This document shows positions 23,046 through 34,639 of a stretch of 64,000 bases of DNA, piece by piece (within the stretch, counting starts at the first letter, position 1; each line of letters begins with the position of its first letter). Below the pieces are notes generated by a model. It saw only the letters and a list, made by a program, of their open reading frames with translations, ran no database searches and was not told the origin of the DNA. The stretch comes from Ambrosia x helenae. Taxonomy: Eukaryota > Streptophyta > Magnoliopsida > Asterales > Asteraceae. The DNA lies in assembly GCA_030844895.1 (NCBI GenBank), contig CM061229.1, positions 125,269,546-125,333,545 on the forward strand, in the 5' to 3' direction. The translations under genes and the position numbers were made by a program.

Positions 23046-24560
23046 CACTACAAGGAAGGGGAGTTTTAACAGCGACTATATCATTAGCGGCAACTGTCGC
23101 CGCTAATGCTCCCGTCTAATATGACTTGTGCCTAATGTCCCACGTGGCCGCTAAAGAGTCGCCGCTAAAGATTGTTTTCCACGTGGCATTACCTTTTACA
23201 ATTTTTTTTGCCACATGTCATGTCACATGGTATGCCACGTGGCAAATAGCTGTGCAATTTGGCCAAGGTCTTTGGCGGCGACATGTCGCCGCTAAAGGTC
23301 TTTTTTTTTTTTACTTTCCCTCTTCGCTTTGTCCACACACGCATAATCAAACGAAATAATAACAAAATTAATTAACCAAACATACCAACATTTACATATA
23401 TTTACACATTTGGAACATTTGTGCTTGGAATTCAGGATTCATCATCATGGCATTAAGTTGCTCCTACAAATATATTTATACCAAATGGGTCAAATATCCT
23501 ATTTATTAAACATATTTATACTAAACGAATCAAATATTAACATTTAGCAAACATACATACACCAAATGGGTCAAACTACAAACATATACCAAATCGGCCA
23601 ACTATCAACATTTAAACTACAAATATATACCAAATGGGTCAAATATCCTATTTACTAAACATGTCGCCGCTAAAGGTCTTTTTTTTACTTTCCCTCTTCG
23701 CTTTGTCCACACACGCATAATCAAACGAAATAATAGCAAAATTAATTAACCAAACATACCAACATTTACATATATTTACACATTTGGAACATTTGTGCTT
23801 GGAATTCAGGATTCATCATCATGGCATTAAGTTGCTCCTACAAATATATTTATACCAAATGGGTCAAATATCCTATTTATTAAACATATTTATACTAAAC
23901 GAATCAAATATTAACATTTAGCAAACATACATACACCAAATGGGTCAAACTACAAACATATACCAAATCGGCCAACTATCAACATTTAAACTACAAATAT
24001 ATACCAAATAGGTCAAATATCCTATTTACTAAACATATTTATACCAAATGGGTCAACTATTAACAAATAAACTACAAATATATACCAAATGGGTCAAATA
24101 TCCTACTTACTAAACATATTTATACCAAATTGGTCAAATACCAACAAATATATACCAAATTGATTAAATATCCTACTTACTAAACGTATTTATACCAAAC
24201 GGGTCAAATACTAGCATTTAAATTACAAAGACATACCTATGTAAACATCGGTTGCGTTGGCGTAAGATGCGGAAGGCTTTCTCTTGGACAAGGCATATGC
24301 CCAATCCCGCGAACATGTCCGCGACATCTACCCAACACTTCTTCAAATATACCAACTTTCAAATACCCCAAATAATAGTAGTTTTAACCTACTTTAAACC
24401 CAACAAACAATCGCAAAAACATGAAAACTGAACACGCACATACAAAAATATATACCAACATGATCCAACCGTTGGGAGCTGCTTCCTCCACCTCCTTCTT
24501 CTTCTTTTTCTTCGGCCGTCCGTTGACATTAAGACTCGACCCGTAACTTTAACCTGTGCT
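23046..24560 (-). mobile_element. CACTA-like element 2, one end plus transposase C-terminal exons
   Basis: It begins CACTACAAGGAAGGGGAG at 23046, followed by subterminal GCGGCAACTGTCGCCGC-type palindromes. Minus-strand exon-like pieces include GRPKKKKKKEVEEAA (about 24520-24475), LGRCRGHVRGIGHMPCP (about 24345-24295, the En/Spm C-terminal motif) and EQLNAMMMNPEFQAQMFQ (twice). The other terminus was not found; the element is probably cut by the insertion at 24613. Confidence 0.65.
23281..24036. repeat. 378-bp tandem duplication in CACTA-like element 2
   Basis: Copy 1 23281-23658 and copy 2 23659-24036 are almost identical, both starting ACATGTCGCCGCTAAAGGTC. Each contains the exon-like EQLNAMMMNPEFQAQMFQ segment (minus strand) and CCAAATGGGTCAAATATCC sub-repeats, which continue to about 24210. 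Confidence 0.9.
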
Positions 24561-24856
24561 GTATTTTACAAAAGTGATTTAATAGAATAATATATATATA
24601 TATATATATATATAGGGTACGGATCATACGAGAACCAACTTTAGGGAGAAAACCAAGGAACCAATGTGAACAGAGAGCATTTTTGTAAATAACTCTCAAC
24701 CCTAAAATAAAACCACCAAATATTCATCATTAAACTCCCTGTAAAAAAAAAAAGGCATCTTCATCCTCTAACATCTTCATCCTATAACCACCATATCGAT
24801 CTAACTTCGATCCGTCACCGGAGATGAACCTATAACATCCATCGATCCGTCACCGG

Positions 24857-25464
24857 GAGGGCTGCAAACGAACTGAACTTTCAGCGAACAGTTCATGAAC
24901 CGTTCGGCGGGAAGTTCGTTTGTGTTCGTTTGTTTAATAAACGAACGAACACAGACAAAATATTTCGTTCGTTTAGTTAAACGAACGAATATGAACAGAG
25001 GGTGTTCATGAACGTTCGGTAACGCGTTCGTTTATGTTTGTTTGTTTGTTTATGTTCGATAGTTTAATAGGTTTTTAGTTTTTATAATTTGTCTTAGTAT
25101 TATTTTATTTTATTTTTATTTATTTAACCCAAATAAATAAATAAACATATATGTATGTGAATTTGATTTTATTAAAAAGTTAATATATGTCTGTTTGTGT
25201 TTGTTTCTATTCATCAACACTTCTTTGTGTTCATGAACACTTGTTTTTGTTCATGAATGTTCGTTTGTGTTCATGTGCGTTCATGAACAAAATTAACAAA
25301 CGAACACAAACGAACACGAACATGATTGTTTTCTTAACAAACGAACACGAACAGAAAATCTCGTTCGGTAAATGTTCATGAACTGTTCGTGAACACTTAT
25401 TTTCCTTAACAAACGAACACGAACAAGGCCTTGTTCGTGTTCGTTCAGTTCGTTTGCAGCCCTA
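24857..25464. mobile_element. Non-autonomous hAT-type element 3 (608 bp)
   Basis: Termini (G/T)AGGGCTGCAAACGAAC and GTTCGTTTGCAGCCCTA, flanked by the perfect 8-bp duplication GTCACCGG (24849-24856 and 25465-25472). Subterminal zones are full of CGAACGAACA/GTTCGTTTGT units. Confidence 0.88.
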
Positions 25465-25845
25465 GTCACCGGAGCTTCATCTGTAACCTACATCAATCCA
25501 TTTGAAACTTTCATCTTCATCGCCCATCAATCCATCTGAAACCTTCATCGTCACCGGAACAGTTACAACAGCGGGAAGAGGGTTGATCCGGTAAACCTGC
25601 TGGAACAGAGGTAAAATCATAAGATTGAGGTCAACCATGTCGTCATCGGAGCCTCCGCCATTCTAGGAAACCAAGGACGAGACTAATAAGACAAGATAAA
25701 CAATGAAGGATTATCCAGAGGGGAGATTTAACGGCGTTAGTTCCTTCCATGGAGGAATCTAAGGAAGATTGACGGATGTTGGAGCGGTTATGGTTAGCAT
25801 AGCTCTGATGTAAGGTGAGTAGTTTCATTGTTTGATGGTTTTGGA

Positions 25846-25909
<64 letters not shown>

Positions 25910-26474
25910 TGATGATGATGATGATGATGATATGTGAGAAGGGTGTGGAGTATGTAGAGTTGAATTAGATGGTTGTTGGGTGGGTGATGGGGGTGGGTTG
26001 AACTAACAGGAGAATGAGGTGTTAAATCAGGGAGGATGCTTTGCTCGAATTAAGTTTAACAATTGTTTTCTTCATATATTTTTGTAGTTTTTTTTACTGC
26101 TTAATAAGATATATTGTACTAATTAGGATTATAAGTTCACAATTCTGTGTATCTCTTAATATTACCTTTTAAGTGATAAAATAGAAAATGTGAATTTTAC
26201 TTAAGAGGCACTGATTTGATTGATGACTATGATATGAGGATAAATACATCAGGAAGTGTTGGATATTGAATAGAATCAAGTGAAATAACTGGAATCACTA
26301 CTTAACTAGCTGAAAAGCGTGAAAGAATGATTCGGTTATGGACATCGATTGAGTTTTCTATTCGTTACGAGCCATGGTAATTAGACTGGATATAAACCCT
26401 AGCTTGATTGTGTTGATATTGAAGGTATAGTATACTTATTTTATTTATTTTATATACCATTAAGGTTGTTTATT

Positions 26475-28040
26475 AGTTAATGCACATGTGCATAATGTAG
26501 TTGGTAATGATTATAATAATGTTAACGCAAATGTGCATTAAGACTGTTATCATTAATGTCATTAGATATAACGCACATGCGCATATGTTGTGGTAATTAA
26601 CAAAGTAATGTTAATGCACATGTGCATTAAGATTGAAATTCAAGTTTTCTTATGTGTTGTTTAATATTTGTAGTTAAATAATGGGAAAAGTTGAAGAAAG
26701 TAAGATTTGTATTAGAATAGAGGGAGAAATTGTCAAAAAAGTTGCCAGATGCGATTAAAGATAATGACATAACCATTGATCAGGAAGTAAAATCAGGTTG
26801 GTATTAGTTATTTAGTCCATTTAGAAAGATATGCACATGTGCATATATGTATATTTTTCATGTTAAATGATAAATGTTTGTTTAAACACACGAACTATCC
26901 CATATGCAGATATAGAAGTAAAAAGAATAATATGAATGAGGTTAAGTAAGCGAAAACATAATGAAATGGTGAATAATGATGGTATGTGTTATGCACAATG
27001 TTTAACACACATAGTTGAATATACACACGTGGATAATTATGTTCTTTATTTATTTTATAATCGAGATCCATTTGATATCCCAGAAGCGGAAGCTGATAAT
27101 GTCACAAATGTTTATCAGGAAGTTGAATCACGTTGGTATTATTTATTTAGTACATTTATATATAAATGCACATGTGCATATGCGCAGTTTTTCTTGTGAA
27201 ATATTAAATGTTGATAGTTTAAACACACCTATATGCAGATATAGATTTAAGAAGAAAGGTTCAAACGAGGTCAAATAAGCGGAAACATATTGTGACGGTG
27301 AAAAATGACGGTTAAAACGATGGCAATGAAGACAAATCAAAAGAATGTTATGAAAAAAACAAATTGGCGCCCGATACGAACACGCATTACACCACGTCAA
27401 CTTTGGTTGGGTATAAGGAAATTGTCAAACAAACAAAGAAGTTTGTATAACATTTTGTGTAATGTATGTTTGGTTTAACATTTTGTTATGTTGGTGAACG
27501 TGAGGTTGTGAGATAATTAGAATTTTGTATGTAGGTGGTTAACATAGTTGGTTTGAATATGGATATTTTTTTGTTATCGTTTGTTTTATTGAGTTAATAC
27601 GTTTAGTAGAGACTACATGTAGTTGTATGATAAAGACAAATTGATATAAAAACTTTGTTATTTGAATAATGATGCATGCCTATATGTATGCCCGAAAGTT
27701 AAACCACTAAAAAAATCTAACAATATTAGTGAAATGCACATGTGCATGCAGTAAACGTTTCTTATTTTATAGGTCTTATATAGAGGTGTTTCAAGTTTAT
27801 TCATGTTTGTTGTCATACACGTTTTTTTATTTTCAATTTATGTTATAATATGCATGACTAAACACTTGACGAGTTCGAGTGTATTTTATATCTCACTTTG
27901 CGTCCATTTAATGATTATTGAATAGAATTTGTGACCCCTTATATATCTGTATCACGTCCATTTTATAATCATTTAAATATGGAAATTGACAATTCATTCA
28001 AAAGTGTGATTTAATAGTGAAATGCACATGTGCATCAGGG
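26475..28040. repeat. Dispersed TGCACATGTGCA palindromes
   Basis: Exact TGCACATGTGCA copies lie near 26482, 26618, 26829, 27167, 27735 and 28022, with variants near 26525 and 26572 (TGCACATGCGCA-like). They are confined to the right half of the 24613-28300 element. Confidence 0.8.
26690..27450 (+). pseudogene. Unrecognised gene remnant with repeated exon-intron units
   Basis: Coding-like units recur: one ends ITIDQEVKSG at about 26795, then an intron-like stretch (GTTGGTATTA... to ...TATGCAG), then YRSKKNNMNEV and a KRKHNEMVNNDG segment (26910-26980). The pattern repeats with VYQEVESR (27110-27135), intron, and YRFKKKGSNEV (27240-27280), then a third acidic/Lys segment ending GYKEIVKQTKKFV near 27450. 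Each intron holds an ATGCACATGTGCAT palindrome. Stops and a frameshift near 26750 break it. I recognise no family; it is probably the element's own or a captured gene. Confidence 0.35.
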
Positions 28041-28321
28041 ATGACGTCATATGACGTCACAACAGCCATTTTTTTTATTTTTTTATTTTTTTTATTTTTT
28101 CGAATTAATAATGCAAAATAATCATTTTGATGTTTTTACTTTATTTATTTTTTATTTATTTAGGTTATATAATTTTTTTTAATTTTTTTGATGGAGGGGT
28201 TTTTGTAGACACCCTTCATATTTACAAAAATGTCACCTGTTCACACTGGTTCTTTGGTTCTCTCCCTAAATGGTGGCTCTCAAATGATCCAAATCCTATA
28301 TATATATATATATATATATAG

Positions 28322-28768
28322 TGGAGAGTTCAAATGAGAAGAAGTTTTCTTGTAAGAAGAAAAAGAAGAAATTTAGACTAATATAAATCTTCCATTTTAA
28401 TAGTTATATTTAATGTTAAATAAATTTTTAAGTTTTTGTAACTCCCATAAACTAGTTAAACAAATGAAATCTTAATTCATTTTTAAATATATATCTCTAA
28501 AGCAAAGATAATTTATAGTGAAGGATAAATTTCGGTATGTGTATGATGAATTTTTACATGTGTATGATAAACCTAATTATAATTTCGATATGTGTAGGAT
28601 AAAAGTATGACAATTTCGATGTGTGTATGATGAATTTTGATATGTGTAGGACAAGTTTTGATGTGTGTAAGATAAAATATTTAAAAGTAATTAATTGAAT
28701 AATTAATGTGAAACGAGTTAAAGTATTTAATGTTATATCTTCTTTTTCTTCTCAAATGATCCTCCCCA
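28322..28768. mobile_element. Small element with related inverted ends in the next TA run
   Basis: GGAGAGTTCAAATGAGAAGA on the left faces TTCTTCTCAAATGATCCTCC on the right, between two (TA)n tracts. The terminal motif resembles that of the 24613-28300 element (GGATCATNNGAGA). The middle has about five GATGTGTGTATGATGAATTT-type repeats (28530-28675). Confidence 0.6.
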
Positions 28769-28769
28769 T

Positions 28770-29850
28770 ATATATATATATATATATAAATGCTTATATT
28801 ACTGTGAATATTTAACGTAAAACCTTGACATTCTCCCAACCTTCGATACACTTTTACCCGTTTAAATTTATAAAAAAAATGAAAACTCTGTTTAAATGCT
28901 CAATGTAACATATTTAAATAAAGTTTCGATTACATGAAGGACTACAAATGACAATTTGATGAAAGACGAGGGTGACGGATGTAACAGTCTCCCATACTTT
29001 AGAAAATTTTGTCTCGAAATTTCTTTCAAGGGGAGGTTTCTATGAAACAAAAGACGTTGTAAAAGTCAGTGCATCAGTCATGATTTAATATCCAAAGCAA
29101 AAGTTTCAAAATCTTTGACGTTTGACCCAAGGTTAAGAAGTTAAGTGTCTTCAATGAGAAAAGGTTTGGGAAAGTATGTAACTAGTGAGGGCAGGGCGCT
29201 GATATAGCAGTATCCCCTACTTTAGAAAAGCTTCTGACCGAACTTTGTTAAGGACATGCAACGGGATTTCGAATAATAGAGAGTGAAAGAGTATACAAGG
29301 TTTGAGTTTTCTATGTGGTTGGTCAAAAGAAAGACTCCAGGAAGACGGATTGAAGCTTGTGTAAAAACGTTCTTATAAAAAATGATAGTCGTTAGTCAAT
29401 GACTTATTAATGAGGTCGGGCCCAACGCTATAAATATCCCAATACGCAATAGAAAATAATGAGGTTGGTTCTTGGTCAGACTCCTACTCCGCTCCTGCAG
29501 TATCGTTAGTGCTTATGTATAGGGTGTACCGCAGCTAACCCACCACAATACCGATATCTTGGATTCGTATTGGTTGTCCACCAATAGCCTAAATAGAATC
29601 ATACACCACCCCATGTACCTGTAAACCCATGATTGCGTTCCGGACCGTAATCACCGATTTACCTTACACTAGGGTGTTATGCTTTTCCATAACACTAACA
29701 TAAATGATACAAGAAACAATGTGTGCAACCAAAATGTGTTAAATAATAGATACTGCAATGAACTAATATTCAAGCATGACATGGTTAGAGGTCCTTCCCT
29801 TTCGGCATTCTAATAACCTAATTCCCTATAACCATGGCTCTGATACCAAT
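28770..29850 (-). mobile_element. Ty3-type LTR retrotransposon remnant, internal deletion
   Basis: In minus orientation, TTTCGAGAC followed by TATGGGAGAC (a polypurine-type tract) and TGTTACATCC at about 28987 looks like the end of pol, the PPT and a 3' LTR start. At 29850-29835 TTGGTATCAGAGCC is the tRNA-iMet primer-binding site. Only about 0.85 kb separates them, without gag-pol, so the interior is deleted. A second PPT-like motif (GTAGGGGATAC) lies near 29215. Confidence 0.55.
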
Positions 29851-31159
29851 CTGTAACACCCCAACCGATGGCGGAATTATCGAGGTGTCACGTAGTGACG
29901 ATTGTTCAGTAGCTCATGGACTAAAGTGTAAATTTGAACACAATGAATTAAATAGTTTATTACATTGAAAGGAAAATTACAGAATACAATAATTCTAAAG
30001 CGTCAAGTCTAACTACAATAAAGTCAAAGCTTAAATATAAATCCAAAAGCTTAAAAAAAAGCGTCTCAAAATAACCTAGAATATGTACGAAAAAATAGTA
30101 TATGTCAATACAAAAATGTATTGGTGAGTACATCCGTTTATTGACAGTAATAATGAAACACATAGCAATGACCAAGGTCTATCAACAGAGTCACAAGCGG
30201 TATATACCATAGTACTATTCATTGAAATGCTAGGTCGCAACGGTTAATGATTTTGACAAGTCATTGATACACAAAGTAACACAAAGCAAACACACATGAG
30301 AATTGCACTTAGTGAAAAGAAATATTAATTTAACATAAGGTACATGAGTAGCTTCAAACAGTAAAATGAAAAAGGGGAAAGATATACTCACAGTTTTGCT
30401 AAGTGGCAAATCCAAGAAAGTTCGTCACAAAAGGCTTAGAAATTCCGAAGAACTCAACCTATATGTATGTGAATACTAATGAGGAAAGTGACTTAAAAAG
30501 TCTAAGACATCTAGAATCTAAGGCATTAGGGTTTGCTAGGCTTATGTAGGGAAGATGAAGTTTTATGATAACTCGAATTTAATAATAATTTTGAATAAAA
30601 TATATCATGATTTAAGATCAATTATGTGACTAAGAAAACACTTATGTTTTCCACACTTAAAAATATTCATTAATGAGATTTTGTAATTTATATTTAATTA
30701 AATAAGTTATTATGACTAATTAAATATAAATAAGCTAGAAATATAAGATATGGTCTAAAAATAATATTATTATGAAAAATGATTATTTTATGATGTAAAT
30801 TAGGAAAATAATTTTTCCATAATTTTTCTCAATTTATTTGCATTTAAAACGAATTTAATGGATTTAAATCATGTTTTAATGATTAAAAATAGGAAAATCA
30901 ATGAAAATAAGTGTTTTCTAGAAAAATATTTTTTTATTTAAGACCCTGATAATCATAAATAATTTCCCAAAAAGTTTGGGATTAAACTCATTTAAAATGA
31001 ATTTTTAATCATTTAATTATGATTAAAACAATTTAAATCAATAAAAATACAAAAATAAATTCTGAATATAAAAATATGATAATTTTCTTTATAGTGTCAA
31101 GAGTATACACCTAAATTTTTATAATTTTTGGTGAAAAAATTAATTAATTATGAAATTTT

Positions 31160-31248
31160 CAAGTTTATGTATCATATATATAGATTTAATGAAATAAATG
31201 CAATAATAAAATAAAAAAACAAAAAAAACATGGGCAAGTTTATGTATC

Positions 31249-31282
<34 letters not shown>

Positions 31283-31331
31283 ATGGAATAAATGCAATAA
31301 TAAAATAAAAAAACAAAAAAAAACATGGGCA
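31160..31331. repeat. Tandem duplication, about 75 and 97 bp
   Basis: AAGTTTATGTATCATATATA through AACAAAAAAAACATGGGC occurs twice in a row; the second copy has an expanded TA run. Confidence 0.8.
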
Positions 31332-31395
31332 GCTAAGGGTTCGAACCTGAGTACCATTTTTCACACACCACCACGATAACCACTCCACCAAAGTA
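31327..31395 (-). repeat. tRNA-like A/B-box module
   Basis: On the minus strand TGGTGGAGTGGTT (A-box-like) and GGTTCGAACCC (perfect B box) are about 30 nt apart, as in SINE heads or decayed tRNAs. No acceptor stem is evident. It is followed by the duplicated AT-rich tail. Confidence 0.4.
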
Positions 31396-32582
31396 TAAAG
31401 TTGTTGATTTGGTTGAAACTTAAATGTATTTAAAACATTCCTAAAGTTCATCTTCTTCCCTAATTCGTCTTAGCATAAACCCTAACCCTAGAATCCATAA
31501 TTGATACGATAAAACACAATTAACAACTGGAAAGTTAGTGCTTTTGATCCTCACATAAAACCGAATAAAATGGCGTGATATATAAAAACATACTTACAGA
31601 CACATTTTGAACCGAAAAGAAGAGGAACAAATGGATCTTTGGAGCCGAATTCAGGGCCTTCTGATCTCGATTGGTTCGATATTATAGTGGGTTTGGGATG
31701 CTCAAGCGTGCAGAAATCAAATGAGACAATCAAGTTATATAATGGTCAAGTAAAAAGCGGCCTTTAATTCGTTTAAATAATTCCGGCCGGTTACACTTTA
31801 ATACACGATTAAACTCACTTAAATACGAGTTTAAGACTGATATTATAATGGGAAAACGTTGGAAACTTGAGAAGAGACTTATAGAATTTGATTAAAACCA
31901 TTAACACGTATTAATACTCAATATAAATGGTTGCCGGAATTTAACTCCGGTCCAGCAAAGGGTCGCCGGGAAAACAGACGGGAGGGACAAAGAGGGTTTA
32001 AAAGTTTGTTTTTTTGACACTTTTAGTCCCTCAACTTTTTACTTGGTTAGTTTAATTATAATATGGTTAGGTTTTTCTTTTATAAAGCTTTAACTAAGTT
32101 AACCAAAACTAAAAGTTTTTAAAACTTTATAAAAGAGTTAATTGCCAATTTAGTCCCTGAGGTTTGTCAAAAATTGCCACTTTCATCCAAATCCTTTTCA
32201 ACCCACAAAAACTCCTTTTCAAACCATTACCCAAACATTTTTTTTCTCCTTATTAACTTTTTAAAAGTAATAAGTTATAAGGATGCCAAATAAGGAGAGC
32301 CAAACTGCAGTTTGTTAAATGAAAATTTTAAAAGGCAACAAATATTTTATCAGAATAGTCAGGAAAGTAATTATTTTTAACACATGTTATGTCACGAAAG
32401 TAATTATTTTTAAAACATGTTAGGAGGACGGGGTGCTCCACTAAAACATTTTCAACTACAATGATTTACACCAATGCTACACTGTCACATCACTTCACTT
32501 CACTTCACTGATACTCCACTGAAACCGTTTTTTAAAGGCAGCACTCCACCGATTCTTTATCAACAATCATTTATTTTTACAC

Positions 32583-32619
<37 letters not shown>

Positions 32620-32635
32620 TAATAATAATGATAAT

Positions 32636-32714
<79 letters not shown>

Positions 32715-34639
32715 TAAACAAAAGAAAACCAAAGAAATTCATCTTCTCCAATGATTCTTCATCAACCTCTCACCATCTCTATCTTCTACATCACCTCACC
32801 TCCATCACCATATCCATCATCTCCATCAATAGATTCATTCTCTGTATCACCTCTATCACCGATCGTATCAACGATTCATCCTCTCCATCAACAGATTCAT
32901 TGGCCGTAACCATCACCGTCGTGCCCTTTGTACATTGTAACCGTCACCATCATATCCTCCATCTCCATTTATCAATAGAGAAAATCTTTGAATATTTATG
33001 TGTATTAGTGATTTGACAAAGGGAGAGAGAAAAATCAGGTGTTACCGTGCGTTAACTAGAACCAGAAAATGGTTTACAGATCCACTACCAGCATTATAAG
33101 CGGCGGTGTTACCATGCTAGTAATGGGGTACCTGATGGACGGGGTCAATCATGGTATTTAAGATGCTTAATTGTGTGCTTTTAGTTTAATTTAAATGTTT
33201 ATATGTCATGAATAAGATGACTACGCAAAGTTTGGATGTGCAGGTTAATAAAATTAAATGGATGGACTTAAGATGGAATTGTGTAACGCGTGCGGAAGGA
33301 AAATGATCAAGCCGCGTACACTTGAAAGCGAGCATGAAAAGTGATAGGTGTTCGTGAACGCTGGAGCGTTGAAGATGAACTTTGGATAAGCCAAGAACAC
33401 CCGAATCAAAGGCTATTAGTACTACTAATAATATTTATAATAATATAATAATAATACCAATATTTGAAAGAAGTTTGAGAAATGAGCACATGGCTCATTC
33501 TCGTGAAGATGAAACAAAGAAAAAAATGATTGCAATGAAGAAAAGTGTATGGTGCATTTAATGCGTATTTAAAATGAAAGGAAACCATGTTTAGTGGCCG
33601 TAGGGGCTGACTGACCAAACGTAAGAGGCGGCGAGGGGTTCAAGATGGAACCATCAGCATTTTATAATAGTTGTCCAGACATTGCTGGCCGTAAGAGCTG
33701 TATTTCCATCCGTAGCATACGCCGACAAAGGAGGAAAATTGGAAAGTTGTTTCCTGTTGATATTTAATGAAAAAAACTTGAACCCTATTAGAATTCAGCC
33801 GTGAATAGTCGAGAGAGAACATCAATTGCAATTTTGTGGAGCTACAATCAAGAGATACCATCATCAAGCAATTAATCCTTCACCCGAATCAACATGGTAT
33901 CAAGTATTAATCATCCCGTGAGCGTATTTTGCACCACCCTGAGCGGCTAATCACCCATGAACCTTTCCGGGTGAATGGTTAGTTACATTTGCAAGGTTTT
34001 ATGTTTGTCGAACAATTGAATTGAAACTTTGAATGTCTAAACTTTCGGTTTCGGTTATGGTTTATTTTTAATATTGATGTTGAACGTTTATTGAATGATT
34101 AGTTTGTTTGAATTTCATCAACCAATGCGGTTTATTATCGAGGGTCATTGAATACATTCAAGTTGTGTCTTTCAATATTACGAGTCATTAATATATTGTT
34201 AGGTGATAATCAACCAAGTTAACAGTCGCGGTCTAGTTATCGGCTGTCACAAAGTCATTAATCAACCTTCTTTATCAATCATATTAATCCACATATCATG
34301 TCCATGTGATATCAATTGGCAAACTATATTAAACCTTGGCTAAAGTGATTAACCGAGATCCTGGAAAGGTCACCATTTCTCTAATCGTTTACAACTCGTT
34401 TTCTTTTAAGTGTTTTTATTAATTGCAATTTAATCAACAATCAACCAATCAATTTTACGTTTCCGTCTAGTTCAATTTAGTTGTAAAAAGATAACACTTT
34501 CCCTGTACTCCTCTTGGTTCGACACCCGACTTACCCGAACTAGTAAGGTAGTTGGTCTTTTCTTAAACTCTTATTTTTGACCGGTCCTTCGACACCGATC
34601 AAATTGAAGGTGCCATACGGGCATGTGAATGTAGTTTTT

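Larger units (their letters stand above)
24613..28300. mobile_element. 3.7-kb element with 80-90-bp inverted termini in a TA microsatellite
   Basis: The left end (24613-24695) and the inverse of the right end (28300-28215) align at roughly four in five bases. Shared blocks are GGATCAT, GAGA-CCA, TTTAGGGAGA, GAACCA, TGTGAACAG and CATTTTTGTAAAT. Both outer flanks are (TA)n, so the target duplication cannot be read. Class is uncertain: MULE-like by terminus length. Interior: hAT element 3, an (AAT)n/(ATG)n run (25850-25930), and repeated coding-like units at 26690-27450. Confidence 0.6.
29851..33127 (-). mobile_element. Ty3-type 5' LTR (left border clear) and AT-rich sequence of uncertain extent
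   Basis: The LTR begins TGTAACACCCC on the plus strand at 29851, directly next to the primer-binding site, so it is read on the minus strand. The far border is not found; an LTR-like, gene-free AT-rich sequence continues past 32 kb. Inside are a tandem duplication (31160-31331), a tRNA-like module (31327-31395) and an (AAT)n/(AAC)n run (32583-32715). The plus-strand frame at 32474-33016 is mostly a microsatellite artefact. Confidence 0.5.

Noticed and set aside
23400..24210. CRISPR-like spaced repeats
   Set aside because: The CCAAATGGGTCAAATATCC units are irregular, lie in a tandemly duplicated CACTA intron region, and the sequence is plant nuclear DNA.
31327..31395. A genuine tRNA gene
   Set aside because: A B box and an A-box-like motif are present, but no acceptor stem or cloverleaf can be drawn.
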